Origin: a virus
Length of the DNA stretch: 36,609 nucleotides
Direction: 5' to 3' (one strand)
IMG/VR virus record: IMGVR_UViG_3300025889_000378
Span: 1-36,609 of that record
Shown in pieces: positions 30,170 to 36,609 of this stretch. Position 1 is the first letter of the stretch, and each line of letters begins with the position of its first letter. A program made the translations under genes and the position numbers. A model generated the notes under the pieces. It searched no databases, was not told the origin of the DNA, and worked only from the letters and a program-made list of their open reading frames with translations.

Positions 30170-30372
30170 TCCGGCGTTTCAGACTTTGGCTATCGGCTAA
30201 GATTTTAGACAAGCGGGACCGCGAAATTATCAGCGAGCAACTGCAATTTGCGTCTTTAGTTGTTCGGCGATGTGGGCCTGTTTTTGTGTCGGTGGTTTTG
30301 GACGAAACGAAAAAGATTTGGATTCAGCAGCATGATGAGTACGAGGGTATTTTAGAGGGGCCGATACAATGA
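30166..30372 (+). CDS. Small early protein (68 aa)
   Basis: I start at the ATG after GGAGGGCAGC, overlapping the previous stop. It is a mixed protein with helix REIISEQLQFASLVVRRCGP and strand VFVSVVLDETKKIWI. It shows no clear family. It ends 4 bases into the next microprotein gene. Confidence 0.6.
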   Translation: MIRRFRLWLSAKILDKRDREIISEQLQFASLVVRRCGPVFVSVVLDETKKIWIQQHDEYEGILEGPIQ

Positions 30373-30467
30373 ACACATATGTTTTCGCGGCAGGAGTTTG
30401 GTTGATAGTAATTGCATTGGCGGTATTTGTCGGCAAGGTTTGCGATCTTGGTGATACCGACGAGTGA
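30369..30467 (+). CDS. Membrane microprotein (32 aa)
   Basis: The ATG overlaps the previous stop (ATGA). MNTYVFAAGVWLIVIALAVF is one membrane span, with an acidic end (DLGDTDE). It is coupled to the next GTG by overlap. It is the second such span in the early region. Confidence 0.5.
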   Translation: MNTYVFAAGVWLIVIALAVFVGKVCDLGDTDE

Positions 30468-30667
30468 GACACGACGACTACGCACAAAAAGCGAGAGACA
30501 TAATCCACAATGTCGACGATCTGCGTAAGTGTTTGGAGGATGCAGGGATGCCAGATGTGCCTATCTGGGATGTGGGGAAGCTTCCGTCTGAGGAGGAATT
30601 GCGAGCAGTGATTAGAGCGTTAAACGATAGCGAAGCAAGGAGCAAAAATGACAGCGAAGAAAGTTAA
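30464..30667 (+). CDS. Small acidic early protein (67 aa)
   Basis: The GTG overlaps the microprotein stop. It is helical and acidic (ARDIIHNVDDLRKCLEDAGM; PSEEELRAVIRALNDSEARS). No family is recognised. It overlaps the next gene by 20 bases. Confidence 0.55.
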   Translation: MRHDDYAQKARDIIHNVDDLRKCLEDAGMPDVPIWDVGKLPSEEELRAVIRALNDSEARSKNDSEES

Positions 30668-30839
30668 GCGCAAAAACAAGCCGGATTTAACGGTGCGGAA
30701 TGCGAGGAGTTACAACAAAAGGCTAGTGGAGTTGGAAAAGTCGCTCGGCAATCTTCGGATGGTTGCTTTCGGTATCTATCATCTTATCGAGGACTATGTT
30801 TTTCGGGGCAAAGTGCCGTTTCCGAAGAGGCGCAAATGA
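30648..30839 (+). CDS. Small basic early protein (63 aa)
   Basis: AGGAGC lies 10 bases upstream of the ATG. The N-terminus is very basic (KKVKRKNKPDLTVRNARSYN), suggesting nucleic-acid binding; the rest is a helix (VELEKSLGNLRMVAFGIYHL) ending basic. No family is known. Confidence 0.58.
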   Translation: MTAKKVKRKNKPDLTVRNARSYNKRLVELEKSLGNLRMVAFGIYHLIEDYVFRGKVPFPKRRK

Positions 30840-30914
30840 GCGACTATTCATTGGATTTGTAGATCACGATTCCAGAAATTCTGGAGAACTAACTAAGCCG
30901 GGAGGGAGAGAGTG

Positions 30915-31151
30915 ATGGAAGAAGATTTTATAATTAAGCGGTGGGGATCGCCGGAATCGTACTTCGAGGAGTTGGAGACATTTTTAGAGACGCACGAAAA
31001 AGCAGATTGTCAGACTTTCGATAGCAATAAAAACCTAGTCGGAGTCACTTACTATTTTGGGCCGTACTTAGTGGCAAAAGAGCACATTGAATTAATGGAA
31101 CGCATAGCTGAAGCCAACAAACCGGAGCCCGGAAAGGAAGGGAGAGAGTAA
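30915..31151 (+). CDS. Small acidic early protein (78 aa)
   Basis: I start at the ATG after the strong GGAGGGAGAG (30901-30910); an in-frame GTG directly before it is the alternative. It is acidic with a strand/helix pattern (ESYFEELETFLETHEKADCQ; LVAKEHIELMERIAEANKPE). There is no enzyme motif. The 72-base gap before it contains a palindrome (30871-30885). Confidence 0.6.
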   Translation: MEEDFIIKRWGSPESYFEELETFLETHEKADCQTFDSNKNLVGVTYYFGPYLVAKEHIELMERIAEANKPEPGKEGRE

Positions 31152-31153
31152 TT

Positions 31154-31435
31154 ATGGAGGAGCTAAGGGCATCGTTACGGCGTCGAATGCAAGCTGATCG
31201 CATGAGCTATCGCGATGTGGAACAACTGACAGGAATTTCCGCTTCCACACTTTGCAGATTCGACAATGGCAAGCTGCTTACCTTCAAGAATTTTGACAAG
31301 CTCAACGATTGGTTCAACGGGAAGATATCGATCAAGTCTAATCCGATTAGCGTCAAGCGTTTCAGAGTTGGTCGCAAAACATTCCTTGTAACGATTGAGG
31401 AGATTACCACCAAACCGGAGCCGACAAATGAGTGA
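31154..31435 (+). CDS. XRE-type HTH DNA-binding protein (93 aa)
   Basis: GAGAGAG precedes the ATG. Residues 1-52 are a clear HTH of Cro/XRE type: MQADRMSYRDVEQLTGISAS then TLCRFDNGKLLTFKNFDKL, with SYRDVEQLTGIS and STLCRF as the two helices. The remaining 40 residues are a beta-rich tail. It is a probable regulator of the mid-early region or of the repressor switch. Its gene is in the same operon as the later early genes, not at the control region. Confidence 0.75.
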   Translation: MEELRASLRRRMQADRMSYRDVEQLTGISASTLCRFDNGKLLTFKNFDKLNDWFNGKISIKSNPISVKRFRVGRKTFLVTIEEITTKPEPTNE

Positions 31436-31643
31436 GCTAAGTCCAATAATGAAAGCAGCTCTACACTTAGATTGCTATGTCGCGCTACACCCCGCGACGG
31501 AGAAAGGCAAAATCGTGGGCGTTACAGCGTCATTACTCGACAACAACAGCGCAGAGTTACGGTTTGAAGGGCCGGTAGCGGCAACCGAGCGCGAAGCACT
31601 CGACAACTTATATGCGAAATTAAAGGAGGCGGTTAGTGGCTGA
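31428..31643 (+). CDS. Small early protein (71 aa)
   Basis: I start at the ATG that overlaps the HTH gene's stop region; the longer upstream frame would overlap that gene. It is a small alpha/beta protein (IMKAALHLDCYVALHPATEK; LRFEGPVAATEREALDNLYA). No family is recognised. It overlaps the next gene by 8 bases. Confidence 0.58.
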   Translation: MSELSPIMKAALHLDCYVALHPATEKGKIVGVTASLLDNNSAELRFEGPVAATEREALDNLYAKLKEAVSG

Positions 31644-31899
31644 GAAACCGATAGGCGTGAAAATAAGCGAAGCGGCGAGGGAGTATTCCGAAGGGCATGA
31701 GCGAGAGTGTGAATACACCTGGCACGATCTCGCTTGGGCGTTTGATGACGGGGCAGCGCATGAGAAGGAGCGCATACTTAAGCGCCTCAACAAATGGGCT
31801 GACGATCATTGGATTCCTTCGCCAACAGTCGACGATAGTTTTTGGCAAAACGACTTAATCAGAAGCCTCAGAGCTACAATCATCGAGGGCGAGAAATGA
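31636..31899 (+). CDS. Small early protein (87 aa)
   Basis: The GTG is preceded by AAAGGAGGCGG, a very strong ribosome site. It is helical and charged (EAAREYSEGHERECEYTWHD; HEKERILKRLNKWADDHWIP). It ends ATGA into the next gene. The function is unknown. Confidence 0.6.
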   Translation: MAEKPIGVKISEAAREYSEGHERECEYTWHDLAWAFDDGAAHEKERILKRLNKWADDHWIPSPTVDDSFWQNDLIRSLRATIIEGEK

Positions 31900-32105
31900 A
31901 CTGCCGAGATTGTGGAATAGCGATAACCGATCCGGGGCATCCTTGGCAGAGGTGCGTTAAATGTCATGCAGAATGGGAACGGTTAGTTACAAACTTCCAT
32001 CCGGCAATCGTGGCACAAATCGAAGCAGCTGTTAAAGAGCTTGAAGCGGAGAGAGCGCCACCTGAGAAGCAGGGCCAAAGCTCAAAGGAGGAAGAAAATG
32101 GGTAA
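31896..32105 (+). CDS. Small zinc-binding early protein (69 aa)
   Basis: I start at the ATG that overlaps the previous stop, after CGAGGGCGAG. CRDCG and CVKCH give a compact Cys4 zinc site in the first 30 residues, followed by a charged helix (VAQIEAAVKELEAERAPPEK). It is probably a small nucleic-acid-binding adaptor. Its end overlaps the HNH gene by 8 bases. Confidence 0.62.
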   Translation: MNCRDCGIAITDPGHPWQRCVKCHAEWERLVTNFHPAIVAQIEAAVKELEAERAPPEKQGQSSKEEENG

Positions 32106-32778
32106 GCATGCCCCGATGTTAGGACAACGGTTTGGGCGGCTTACCATTAAAAGGCTCCACAGCAAGACATCCCATCACAGGTGGCAATGTTTATGTGACT
32201 GCGGAGAAACCACAATAGTTACTACTCCAAAACTTAAAAGCGGCAACACAAAATCGTGCGGCTGTTTGCGTCTTGAAATGCTTCGAGCGCCGCGCCCGTG
32301 GCAGCAGAAATCGGAGAAGGCACCGAAAACATGGAAATCATCGCGAGAGTATGGAATTTGGAAGGGGGTGATCAGACGCTGCTATGACCCAAGAGGGATG
32401 GGATACCACAATTATGGCGGCAGGGGGATTCGCGTCTGCGAACAGTGGCGAAACGACTTTCAGGAGTTTCTGCGAGACATGGGGCCAGCGCCGTCCAGGA
32501 AGCACACGATTGATCGGATCGACAACGATGGAGACTACGCGCCCGGCAATTGTCGATGGGCTACTAAACTCCAGCAGGACAACAATAGGCGCACAAATCA
32601 CAAGATTCTCTACGGAGGGACCACAAAAACGCTAACTGAGTGGGCGAGAGAGTTGGGGATTGGCGCGCACAGGCTATCAACTCGCCTCAGTCGCGGCTGG
32701 ACCATAGAAGAAGCGTTTACAATTAAGAAATCGCATAGATGGAATGGAAGGAAGGGGGCAAATGACAGACGACAATGA
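32098..32778 (+). CDS. HNH endonuclease with zinc-finger front, AP2/HNH homing type (226 aa)
   Basis: I start at MGKHAPML after AAAGGAGGAAGA. Residues 25-65 hold a Cys-rich front (CLCDCGE, SCGC). The HNH core is YGIWKGVIRRCYDPRG, YHNYGGRGIRVCEQW, RKHTIDRIDNDGDYAPGNC and RWATKLQQDNNRRTN. A C-terminal HTH-like segment (KTLTEWARELGIGAHRLSTR) may bind DNA. This architecture is common in selfish or mobile HNH genes of phages. It lies in the early-to-late junction, upstream of the DUF1064-like gene, as an insertion between coupled genes. Confidence 0.83.
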   Translation: MGKHAPMLGQRFGRLTIKRLHSKTSHHRWQCLCDCGETTIVTTPKLKSGNTKSCGCLRLEMLRAPRPWQQKSEKAPKTWKSSREYGIWKGVIRRCYDPRGMGYHNYGGRGIRVCEQWRNDFQEFLRDMGPAPSRKHTIDRIDNDGDYAPGNCRWATKLQQDNNRRTNHKILYGGTTKTLTEWARELGIGAHRLSTRLSRGWTIEEAFTIKKSHRWNGRKGANDRRQ

Positions 32779-33076
32779 CCCGGACTACTGCGGACTCGGT
32801 AAGCTTGTCACCGGGGAGCATGACCCCTTTTGGGAAACCAGTTGCAAACCTCATGACAAGGCTTTCCAAGACTGGAAGGACGGCAAACCATCGAAGGGCT
32901 TAGTCAGAACCACAGCCGATTGGGCGGTTAATTGTACCAAAGTGTTTGCGCGTGGCGTTTGGGCTGTTGTCGGGTTCCCGTTTTACCTGATCGGCGGGGG
33001 CTTAGGCGGCATGCTGAGGTGGAGATTTATCAGGCCGGAGATTAAGCAAGACAAGCCAGGGGGCGAAACGTTTTGA
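32762..33076 (+). CDS. Small protein with HDxxF motif and membrane span (104 aa)
   Basis: I start at MTDDNDPDYCGLGKL, after GGAAGGGGG. The N-terminal half has Cys, Gly and HDKAF around a short loop (YCGLGKLVTGEHDPFW; SCKPHDKAFQDWK), which recalls the calcium loop and HD pair of small phospholipase A2-like proteins. The C-terminal half is a hydrophobic span (GVWAVVGFPFYLIGGGLGGM) followed by Arg residues. The enzymatic reading is weak, because a second Cys pair is missing. Membrane localisation is more certain. Confidence 0.6.
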   Translation: MTDDNDPDYCGLGKLVTGEHDPFWETSCKPHDKAFQDWKDGKPSKGLVRTTADWAVNCTKVFARGVWAVVGFPFYLIGGGLGGMLRWRFIRPEIKQDKPGGETF

Positions 33077-33435
33077 AGCGCAGCGCATTCAAACCCCGAA
33101 AGTGGAACAAGTTTAGAGCGGTCAAAACCTACGTTGATGGAATCAAGTTCGATTCAATGCTAGAGGCAGGGCGCTATGAACAACTCCGACTCTTAGAGAT
33201 GTCAGGCGACATCAAAGATCTAGAGATACAGAAGCAATTCAGCTTGTCAGTGAATGGCCGCCAAGTTTGCGTGATAATTCCCGATTTCGTTTATTGGGAG
33301 AAAGACGAATTTGTAATCGAGGACGCGAAGGGAGTCATTACGGATGTTTTTAGAATCAAATGGAAGTTAATGCAGATACTTTACCCGAATTTTGAGTATC
33401 GGATTTATCAGAAAAAGAAACGGAGGGCGGCATAA
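33073..33435 (+). CDS. DUF1064-family nuclease-like protein (120 aa)
   Basis: The TTG start overlaps the previous stop (TTGA); no better start exists. NKFRAVKTYVDGIKFDSMLE then AGRYEQLRLLEMSGDIKDLE, QKQFSLSVNGRQVCVIIPDF and EFVIEDAKGVITDVFRIKWK match the DUF1064 family, a small phage protein with a restriction-endonuclease-like core (D...ExK-type: PDF, EDAKG). It may be a Holliday-junction or packaging-related nuclease. It ends the early operon, just before a terminator-like hairpin. Confidence 0.82.
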   Translation: MKRSAFKPRKWNKFRAVKTYVDGIKFDSMLEAGRYEQLRLLEMSGDIKDLEIQKQFSLSVNGRQVCVIIPDFVYWEKDEFVIEDAKGVITDVFRIKWKLMQILYPNFEYRIYQKKKRRAA

Positions 33436-33437
33436 AG

Positions 33438-33470
33438 AAAAAGCCCTTAACCAATGCACCGGCTAAGGGC
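33438..33470 (-). terminator. Intrinsic terminator on the minus strand
   Basis: Read leftward: GCCCTTAGCC (plus 33461-33470 as GGCTAAGGGC) pairs with GGTTAAGGGC (plus 33443-33452), a 10-bp stem with one G-T pair, followed by TTTTTCTTT. On the plus strand it has no T run. It would stop leftward (antisense) transcription from the late side into the early operon. Confidence 0.72.
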
Positions 33471-33534
33471 CAGAATGAGATAGAGAAAAGGCGTCTGTCT
33501 TGCAATTAAAGCCTAACATATTTAGGGGGCTAAC

Positions 33535-33909
33535 TTGCAACCAGCGAAATCACCACAGATTGATGAGCGCCTATGCGAAGAGAATCCAAATCCGGCAGAG
33601 GTCAGTTTACTAGCGGCAATCTTAGAAAGAGCAATTTCGGATATACTCGGCGCGGTAATGCCGTGCTTCGGCAATCGCCAGAATGTGATCCGAGATGCCG
33701 AGAAATGGCTTTTAAGCTCATCACTAGAAAGCATTGACGCCGAGCCTTTTACCTACGCTTGGATCTGCGAGCATCTATGTATCTGTCCTCGCAAACTTAG
33801 AGTCCAACTAATCAACGATCTAAAACGCGGGAGAAAGTATACCCGCGATGGCCTTTGGCGCCGGTCTGCTAAAGAACGGTGGTTCTCGATCGCGCATGGA
33901 AATCATTAA
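33535..33909 (+). CDS. Unknown protein before terminase, possible late regulator (124 aa)
   Basis: The TTG start has GGGGG 8 bases upstream, and a 99-base gap separates it from the early operon. A basic C-terminal third with helix-turn-like segments (FTYAWICEHLCICPRKLRVQ; LKRGRKYTRDGLWRR) could bind DNA. The N-terminal half is helical (LLAAILERAISDILGAVMPC). Its place between the minus-strand terminator and the small terminase is where many phages keep a late-gene activator, but no family match is certain. Confidence 0.6.
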   Translation: MQPAKSPQIDERLCEENPNPAEVSLLAAILERAISDILGAVMPCFGNRQNVIRDAEKWLLSSSLESIDAEPFTYAWICEHLCICPRKLRVQLINDLKRGRKYTRDGLWRRSAKERWFSIAHGNH

Positions 33910-33952
33910 CATAGCTCATAAATACTTAATTCTGAAAACAGGATTTTAACAG

Positions 33953-34237
33953 GTGGGCGGCAAGTTCAAACCGGGGCAATCCGGCAATCCCGGCGGACGG
34001 CCAGCGGATTCGCCCGAAGTTGCAAAAGCTAAGGAGCTTCTTAGAAAGCTTTGCCCGAAAGCGGCGGAGGTGGTCGAGAAGTGCCTTAGAAGCAAGAAGT
34101 TTGGCGAGCAGAAATGGGCGGCTGAAACAATTTTAGGCTACGGCATAGGCAAGCCAGCGCAAGCGGTGGAGTTTTCAGACAAAGGCAATGAACAGCTAGC
34201 CGCAATTTTAGAGATCGTTAGGAAAGATCCGAAGTGA
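33953..34237 (+). CDS. terS: Small terminase subunit (94 aa)
   Basis: GTG start with CAGGA upstream. The N-terminal KFKPGQSGNPGGRPADSPEV is the GNPxGRP segment common to a group of small terminase or DNA-packaging proteins, followed by helices (KAKELLRKLCPKAAEVVEK; AAETILGYGIGKPAQAVEF) with an HTH-like feel. It recognises the packaging start site and regulates the large subunit. Its length is short for the family. The stop overlaps the TerL start (GTGA). Confidence 0.8.
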   Translation: MGGKFKPGQSGNPGGRPADSPEVAKAKELLRKLCPKAAEVVEKCLRSKKFGEQKWAAETILGYGIGKPAQAVEFSDKGNEQLAAILEIVRKDPK

Positions 34238-35745
34238 GGGAGTCGAGAGTATCAATCCCGGATTTTCATCCGAAGCAGGAGCTTTTTTACGAGAGCGAGG
34301 CAACGAGCATTTTGCTGGGCGGCGATACTCGTGGCGGTAAAACCGGAGGGCTTAAGCTAGCGTTAGTCCGTTGGTGCGCGTTAATTCCGGGGCTTCAGGT
34401 CGATATCTTCAGGCTTCATGAGGACGATGTGATCGGGTCATATATGCGCGGGGATTTCTCGTTTCCGGTCCTGCTTAATCAATGGGTTAAGGACAAGCTA
34501 GTCACGATGAACCAAACTGAAATTAAGTTTTGGAATGGCTCATATATCAGCTTAGAGCACTGCAGCACTGACGGCGCGATGTCTAAGCACCAAGGCATAC
34601 CGAAGCACATCAGGGTATTTGATGAAGCTGGCCAGATTCCAGAGCGCCGCATGAGGTGGCTTACCGGGTGGATGATTTTAAACGAAGACATGAAGGCCAA
34701 GCTTCCGGAAGAATACCGCGATAAGTTTCCGAAAATAATCTACCTTTCGAATCCGCTAGGGCCGTCAAAGCCGTTTCTTAGGAAAACATTCGTAAAAGCT
34801 AGGCCAAAGTTTTCGGTCGAAAAAAAAGGTGCATGGAAACTGCAGTACATACCTTTCCGAGTTGAAGACAATCCTTCGGAAGATGCCGAGATGACGCGGT
34901 TGAGAGTTGCGGATGCCGTGGATGAAGCGACGGCGAAAGCGCTTCTTAACGAAGATTGGGACGCACAGACAGGAAATTACTTTTCAGTCTGGGATTCTGA
35001 CCGGCATGTAATCAAAGATTTTGTTATCCCAGATTTTTGGCTTCGTTTTAGGACGTTCGATTACGGCAGCTATGAGCCTTGGGCGTGTCTTTGGTGGGCG
35101 GTGAGTCCAGGCACAGAGGTCAATGGAATTTACTTACCTAGAGGCTGTTTAGTCTGTTATCGAGAGTGGTACGGATGCAAAGCCGAGCATCCGCAGCGTG
35201 ACGCAGACAAGCTCATTACAAATTTAGCGCCGGAAGGCTGGTCTAACGCTGACATGGCAAACGGCATCATTGACCGGACCGAAGAGAGGTTCGACGGCCA
35301 GCCAACTTTTACCGACAAATTTCCGTTCAATAATCTTGGTGGCAGAACTATCGCCAAGGAGTTCAAGGATGTTGGCGTACTTCTCACGCTAGGGGATACA
35401 GATCGCAAGAATCGCGGCGCCCAAACTACCTCAAAGCTTAATGGCTTAAAGCTAATCGCCGGGTCAGATGAACACTGGCCGATGATCGTGTTTTTCGAAT
35501 CCTGCAAATACTGCCAAGACTATATGCCGATGATTGAGCGCCATCCGAATGAAGGGCGCTTATGGGATTACGCCGAAGACGGGGAAGCAACTCACATAGT
35601 TGATTGTGTGACGCTAGCGGCAATGGTCAATAACAAAGTTTACGATGCGCCGACGACGACAGAGGAAAGTGTTAACGCGGCATTAAAAGATCCTAAGAAC
35701 ACAAGGAGATCGGTCAGGGATCTAGTACCGGAGTTAACATTCTAA
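34234..35745 (+). CDS. terL: Large terminase subunit (503 aa)
   Basis: GTG start coupled to the small subunit (GTGA). The ATPase domain has Walker A GGDTRGGKTG (residues 29-38) and Walker B IRVFDEAGQ (about 126-134), then the coupling motif LSNPLG near 170. The C-terminal nuclease domain has FRTFDYGSYEPW with Asp276 as the first metal ligand and later acidic residues. It pumps DNA into the prohead and cuts it. A region LEHCSTDGAMSKHQG precedes Walker B, as in P22-like terminases. The next gene is the portal, as expected. Length is normal. Confidence 0.95.
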   Translation: MRESRVSIPDFHPKQELFYESEATSILLGGDTRGGKTGGLKLALVRWCALIPGLQVDIFRLHEDDVIGSYMRGDFSFPVLLNQWVKDKLVTMNQTEIKFWNGSYISLEHCSTDGAMSKHQGIPKHIRVFDEAGQIPERRMRWLTGWMILNEDMKAKLPEEYRDKFPKIIYLSNPLGPSKPFLRKTFVKARPKFSVEKKGAWKLQYIPFRVEDNPSEDAEMTRLRVADAVDEATAKALLNEDWDAQTGNYFSVWDSDRHVIKDFVIPDFWLRFRTFDYGSYEPWACLWWAVSPGTEVNGIYLPRGCLVCYREWYGCKAEHPQRDADKLITNLAPEGWSNADMANGIIDRTEERFDGQPTFTDKFPFNNLGGRTIAKEFKDVGVLLTLGDTDRKNRGAQTTSKLNGLKLIAGSDEHWPMIVFFESCKYCQDYMPMIERHPNEGRLWDYAEDGEATHIVDCVTLAAMVNNKVYDAPTTTEESVNAALKDPKNTRRSVRDLVPELTF

Positions 35746-36609
35746 ATGGCGAAAAGTAGCAGCGCACTAACGGCGCTTGATAAGCAAGTTCTAAATGATG
35801 ACACGCTAACGATTGCGGATGTCAAACAGTTTATTATTGACGCTAAAAAGAAGCGTGAGGACTATATCAACGTTGCTAGCCGGTCATGGAATGAGATCGA
35901 GAAGCGCAACAAAAAGGGCAAGCTTTACGGCGGGAACGATTTAGATCAGCGGCGAAGATGGACTAAATTTCCGCTTTGGTGGTCATGTTGGAAGATTCGG
36001 CAGCCGATCACACTAGCGCGGCTTCCTATCCCGGTGCTTAAAGACACTCAGGGCGATGATCCTTATGGCCGCACGGCTTGCGTGGTGGGTGAAAGGCTTA
36101 CACGCGGGATACTCAAAACCTTTGAGGCTTTACCGGAATTTTCATCAGCTAACGATGATTTCTTAGTGACTAACTTCGGGTGGGGCCGCGTTTTCTATCG
36201 GAATGAGGAATGTGTAGAGGATGAGAAGATCCGGCTTCAGGTGGTAGAGCCGCCGCCGATGGAGCCTCAGATGGGGCCGGACGGCCAGCCAATGCAGCAA
36301 CAACAGCAGATGCCACCTATTTTCGTCACTCCGGACGGTGAGCAAGTAGAGAATCCGTTACAAGATGAGTTTGGGCCGTATATTTTATCAGGCCAGGAAG
36401 TCACGATTGATAACGAAGAAGTTTATTTCGAGGCCGGTCTATATTCGGGCCTTTATGTTGACCCAGATGTTACGAAGTGGAACAAGGTCACGCGATTAGC
36501 GTTTGAATATCAATACTCATACAGAGAGTTTAAGCAAAAGTTTGGTCAAGCGGCTTTAGATAAGTTAGCGCGTACAGATATCGAGGAGCACCGGACCGGC
36601 AAGCCGATA
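35746..36609 (+). CDS. Portal protein, N-terminal part (gene continues at 1-1914)
   Basis: The ATG directly follows the TerL stop. It is open to the window end. The opening MAKSSSALTALDKQVLNDDT leads to a portal body with KFPLWWSCWKIRQPITLARL, FLVTNFGWGRVFYRNEE and DPDVTKWNKVTRLAFEYQYS, recurring parts of short-tailed-phage portals. A Gln/Pro-rich loop (GPDGQPMQQQQQMPPIF) is inserted near residue 185. Its last 62 codons are repeated at the start of the window with silent differences only. Confidence 0.88.
   Translation, partial: MAKSSSALTALDKQVLNDDTLTIADVKQFIIDAKKKREDYINVASRSWNEIEKRNKKGKLYGGNDLDQRRRWTKFPLWWSCWKIRQPITLARLPIPVLKDTQGDDPYGRTACVVGERLTRGILKTFEALPEFSSANDDFLVTNFGWGRVFYRNEECVEDEKIRLQVVEPPPMEPQMGPDGQPMQQQQQMPPIFVTPDGEQVENPLQDEFGPYILSGQEVTIDNEEVYFEAGLYSGLYVDPDVTKWNKVTRLAFEYQYSYREFKQKFGQAALDKLARTDIEEHRTGKPI
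36424..36609. repeat. Terminal overlap copy 2 (circle-closing repeat)
   Basis: This matches bases 1-186: 126 bp identical (36484-36609 with 61-186) and 60 bp with seven silent changes. It lies inside the portal gene. It shows that the window ends join, and that two closely related portal alleles were present in the sampled population. Confidence 0.9.

Overview
The window is an essentially complete genome of a temperate, short-tailed (podovirus-like) bacteriophage. The sequence is opened inside the portal gene. Bases 61-186 recur exactly at 36484-36609, and bases 1-60 recur at 36424-36483 with seven silent differences, so the molecule closes into a circle of about 36.42 kb. The likely host is a Gram-negative bacterium: there are two Sec/lipobox lipoproteins, several proteins with Sec signal peptides and lytic transglycosylase lysis enzymes. 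The host cannot be named from the sequence. The portal-plus-ejection-protein layout, with no tape-measure or sheath genes, indicates a short tail.

Layout. (1) Packaging and head, 33.5-36.6 kb continuing into 0-9.4 kb: small and large terminase, a very long portal (863 codons across the junction), a small virion-type protein, a repetitive tail-fibre-like protein, a glycosyltransferase, a methyltransferase, a probable scaffold, major capsid protein and a probable decoration protein. (2) Tail and ejection, 9.4-22.2 kb: an unknown head/tail protein, four consecutive genes for exported proteins (three Sec signal peptides and one lipobox), connector and nozzle-like tail proteins, then a run of Ala/Gly-rich probable ejection proteins, the last ending in a lytic transglycosylase domain. 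(3) Lysis, 22.2-24.1 kb: two small membrane proteins (holin candidates), a transglycosylase endolysin and an unusual second enzyme-like protein. (4) Lysogeny switch, 24.1-25.0 kb: two leftward genes (a secreted heptad-repeat protein and a tiny HTH repressor candidate) and an intergenic region carrying several copies of the palindrome TTGTACAA over the likely promoters. (5) Early region, 25.0-33.4 kb, rightward: a zinc-ribbon protein, an ERF annealing protein, tiny membrane proteins and a lipoprotein, a tyrosine integrase, a YopX-like protein, an attP core matching the 3' half of a CAU-anticodon tRNA, an HNH protein, a replication-initiator-like gene with internal iteron-like repeats, many small translationally coupled genes, a second HNH protein and a DUF1064 nuclease-like protein.

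How it works together (inference): the HTH protein would hold rightward early transcription off through the TTGTACAA sites while the integrase places the phage in a host tRNA gene. On induction, replication starts from the 28.9-29.7 kb region with ERF-mediated recombination. Late genes run from about 33.5 kb around the circle to 24.1 kb. The leftward secreted protein gene carries its own operator-overlapped promoter and is the best lysogenic-conversion candidate. The parts most worth following up are the signal-peptide-bearing virion-like cluster (10.2-13.5 kb), the compact TTGTACAA switch with a probably leaderless repressor mRNA, the tRNA-derived attP with flanking inverted repeats, and the 17-bp repeats inside the replication gene.
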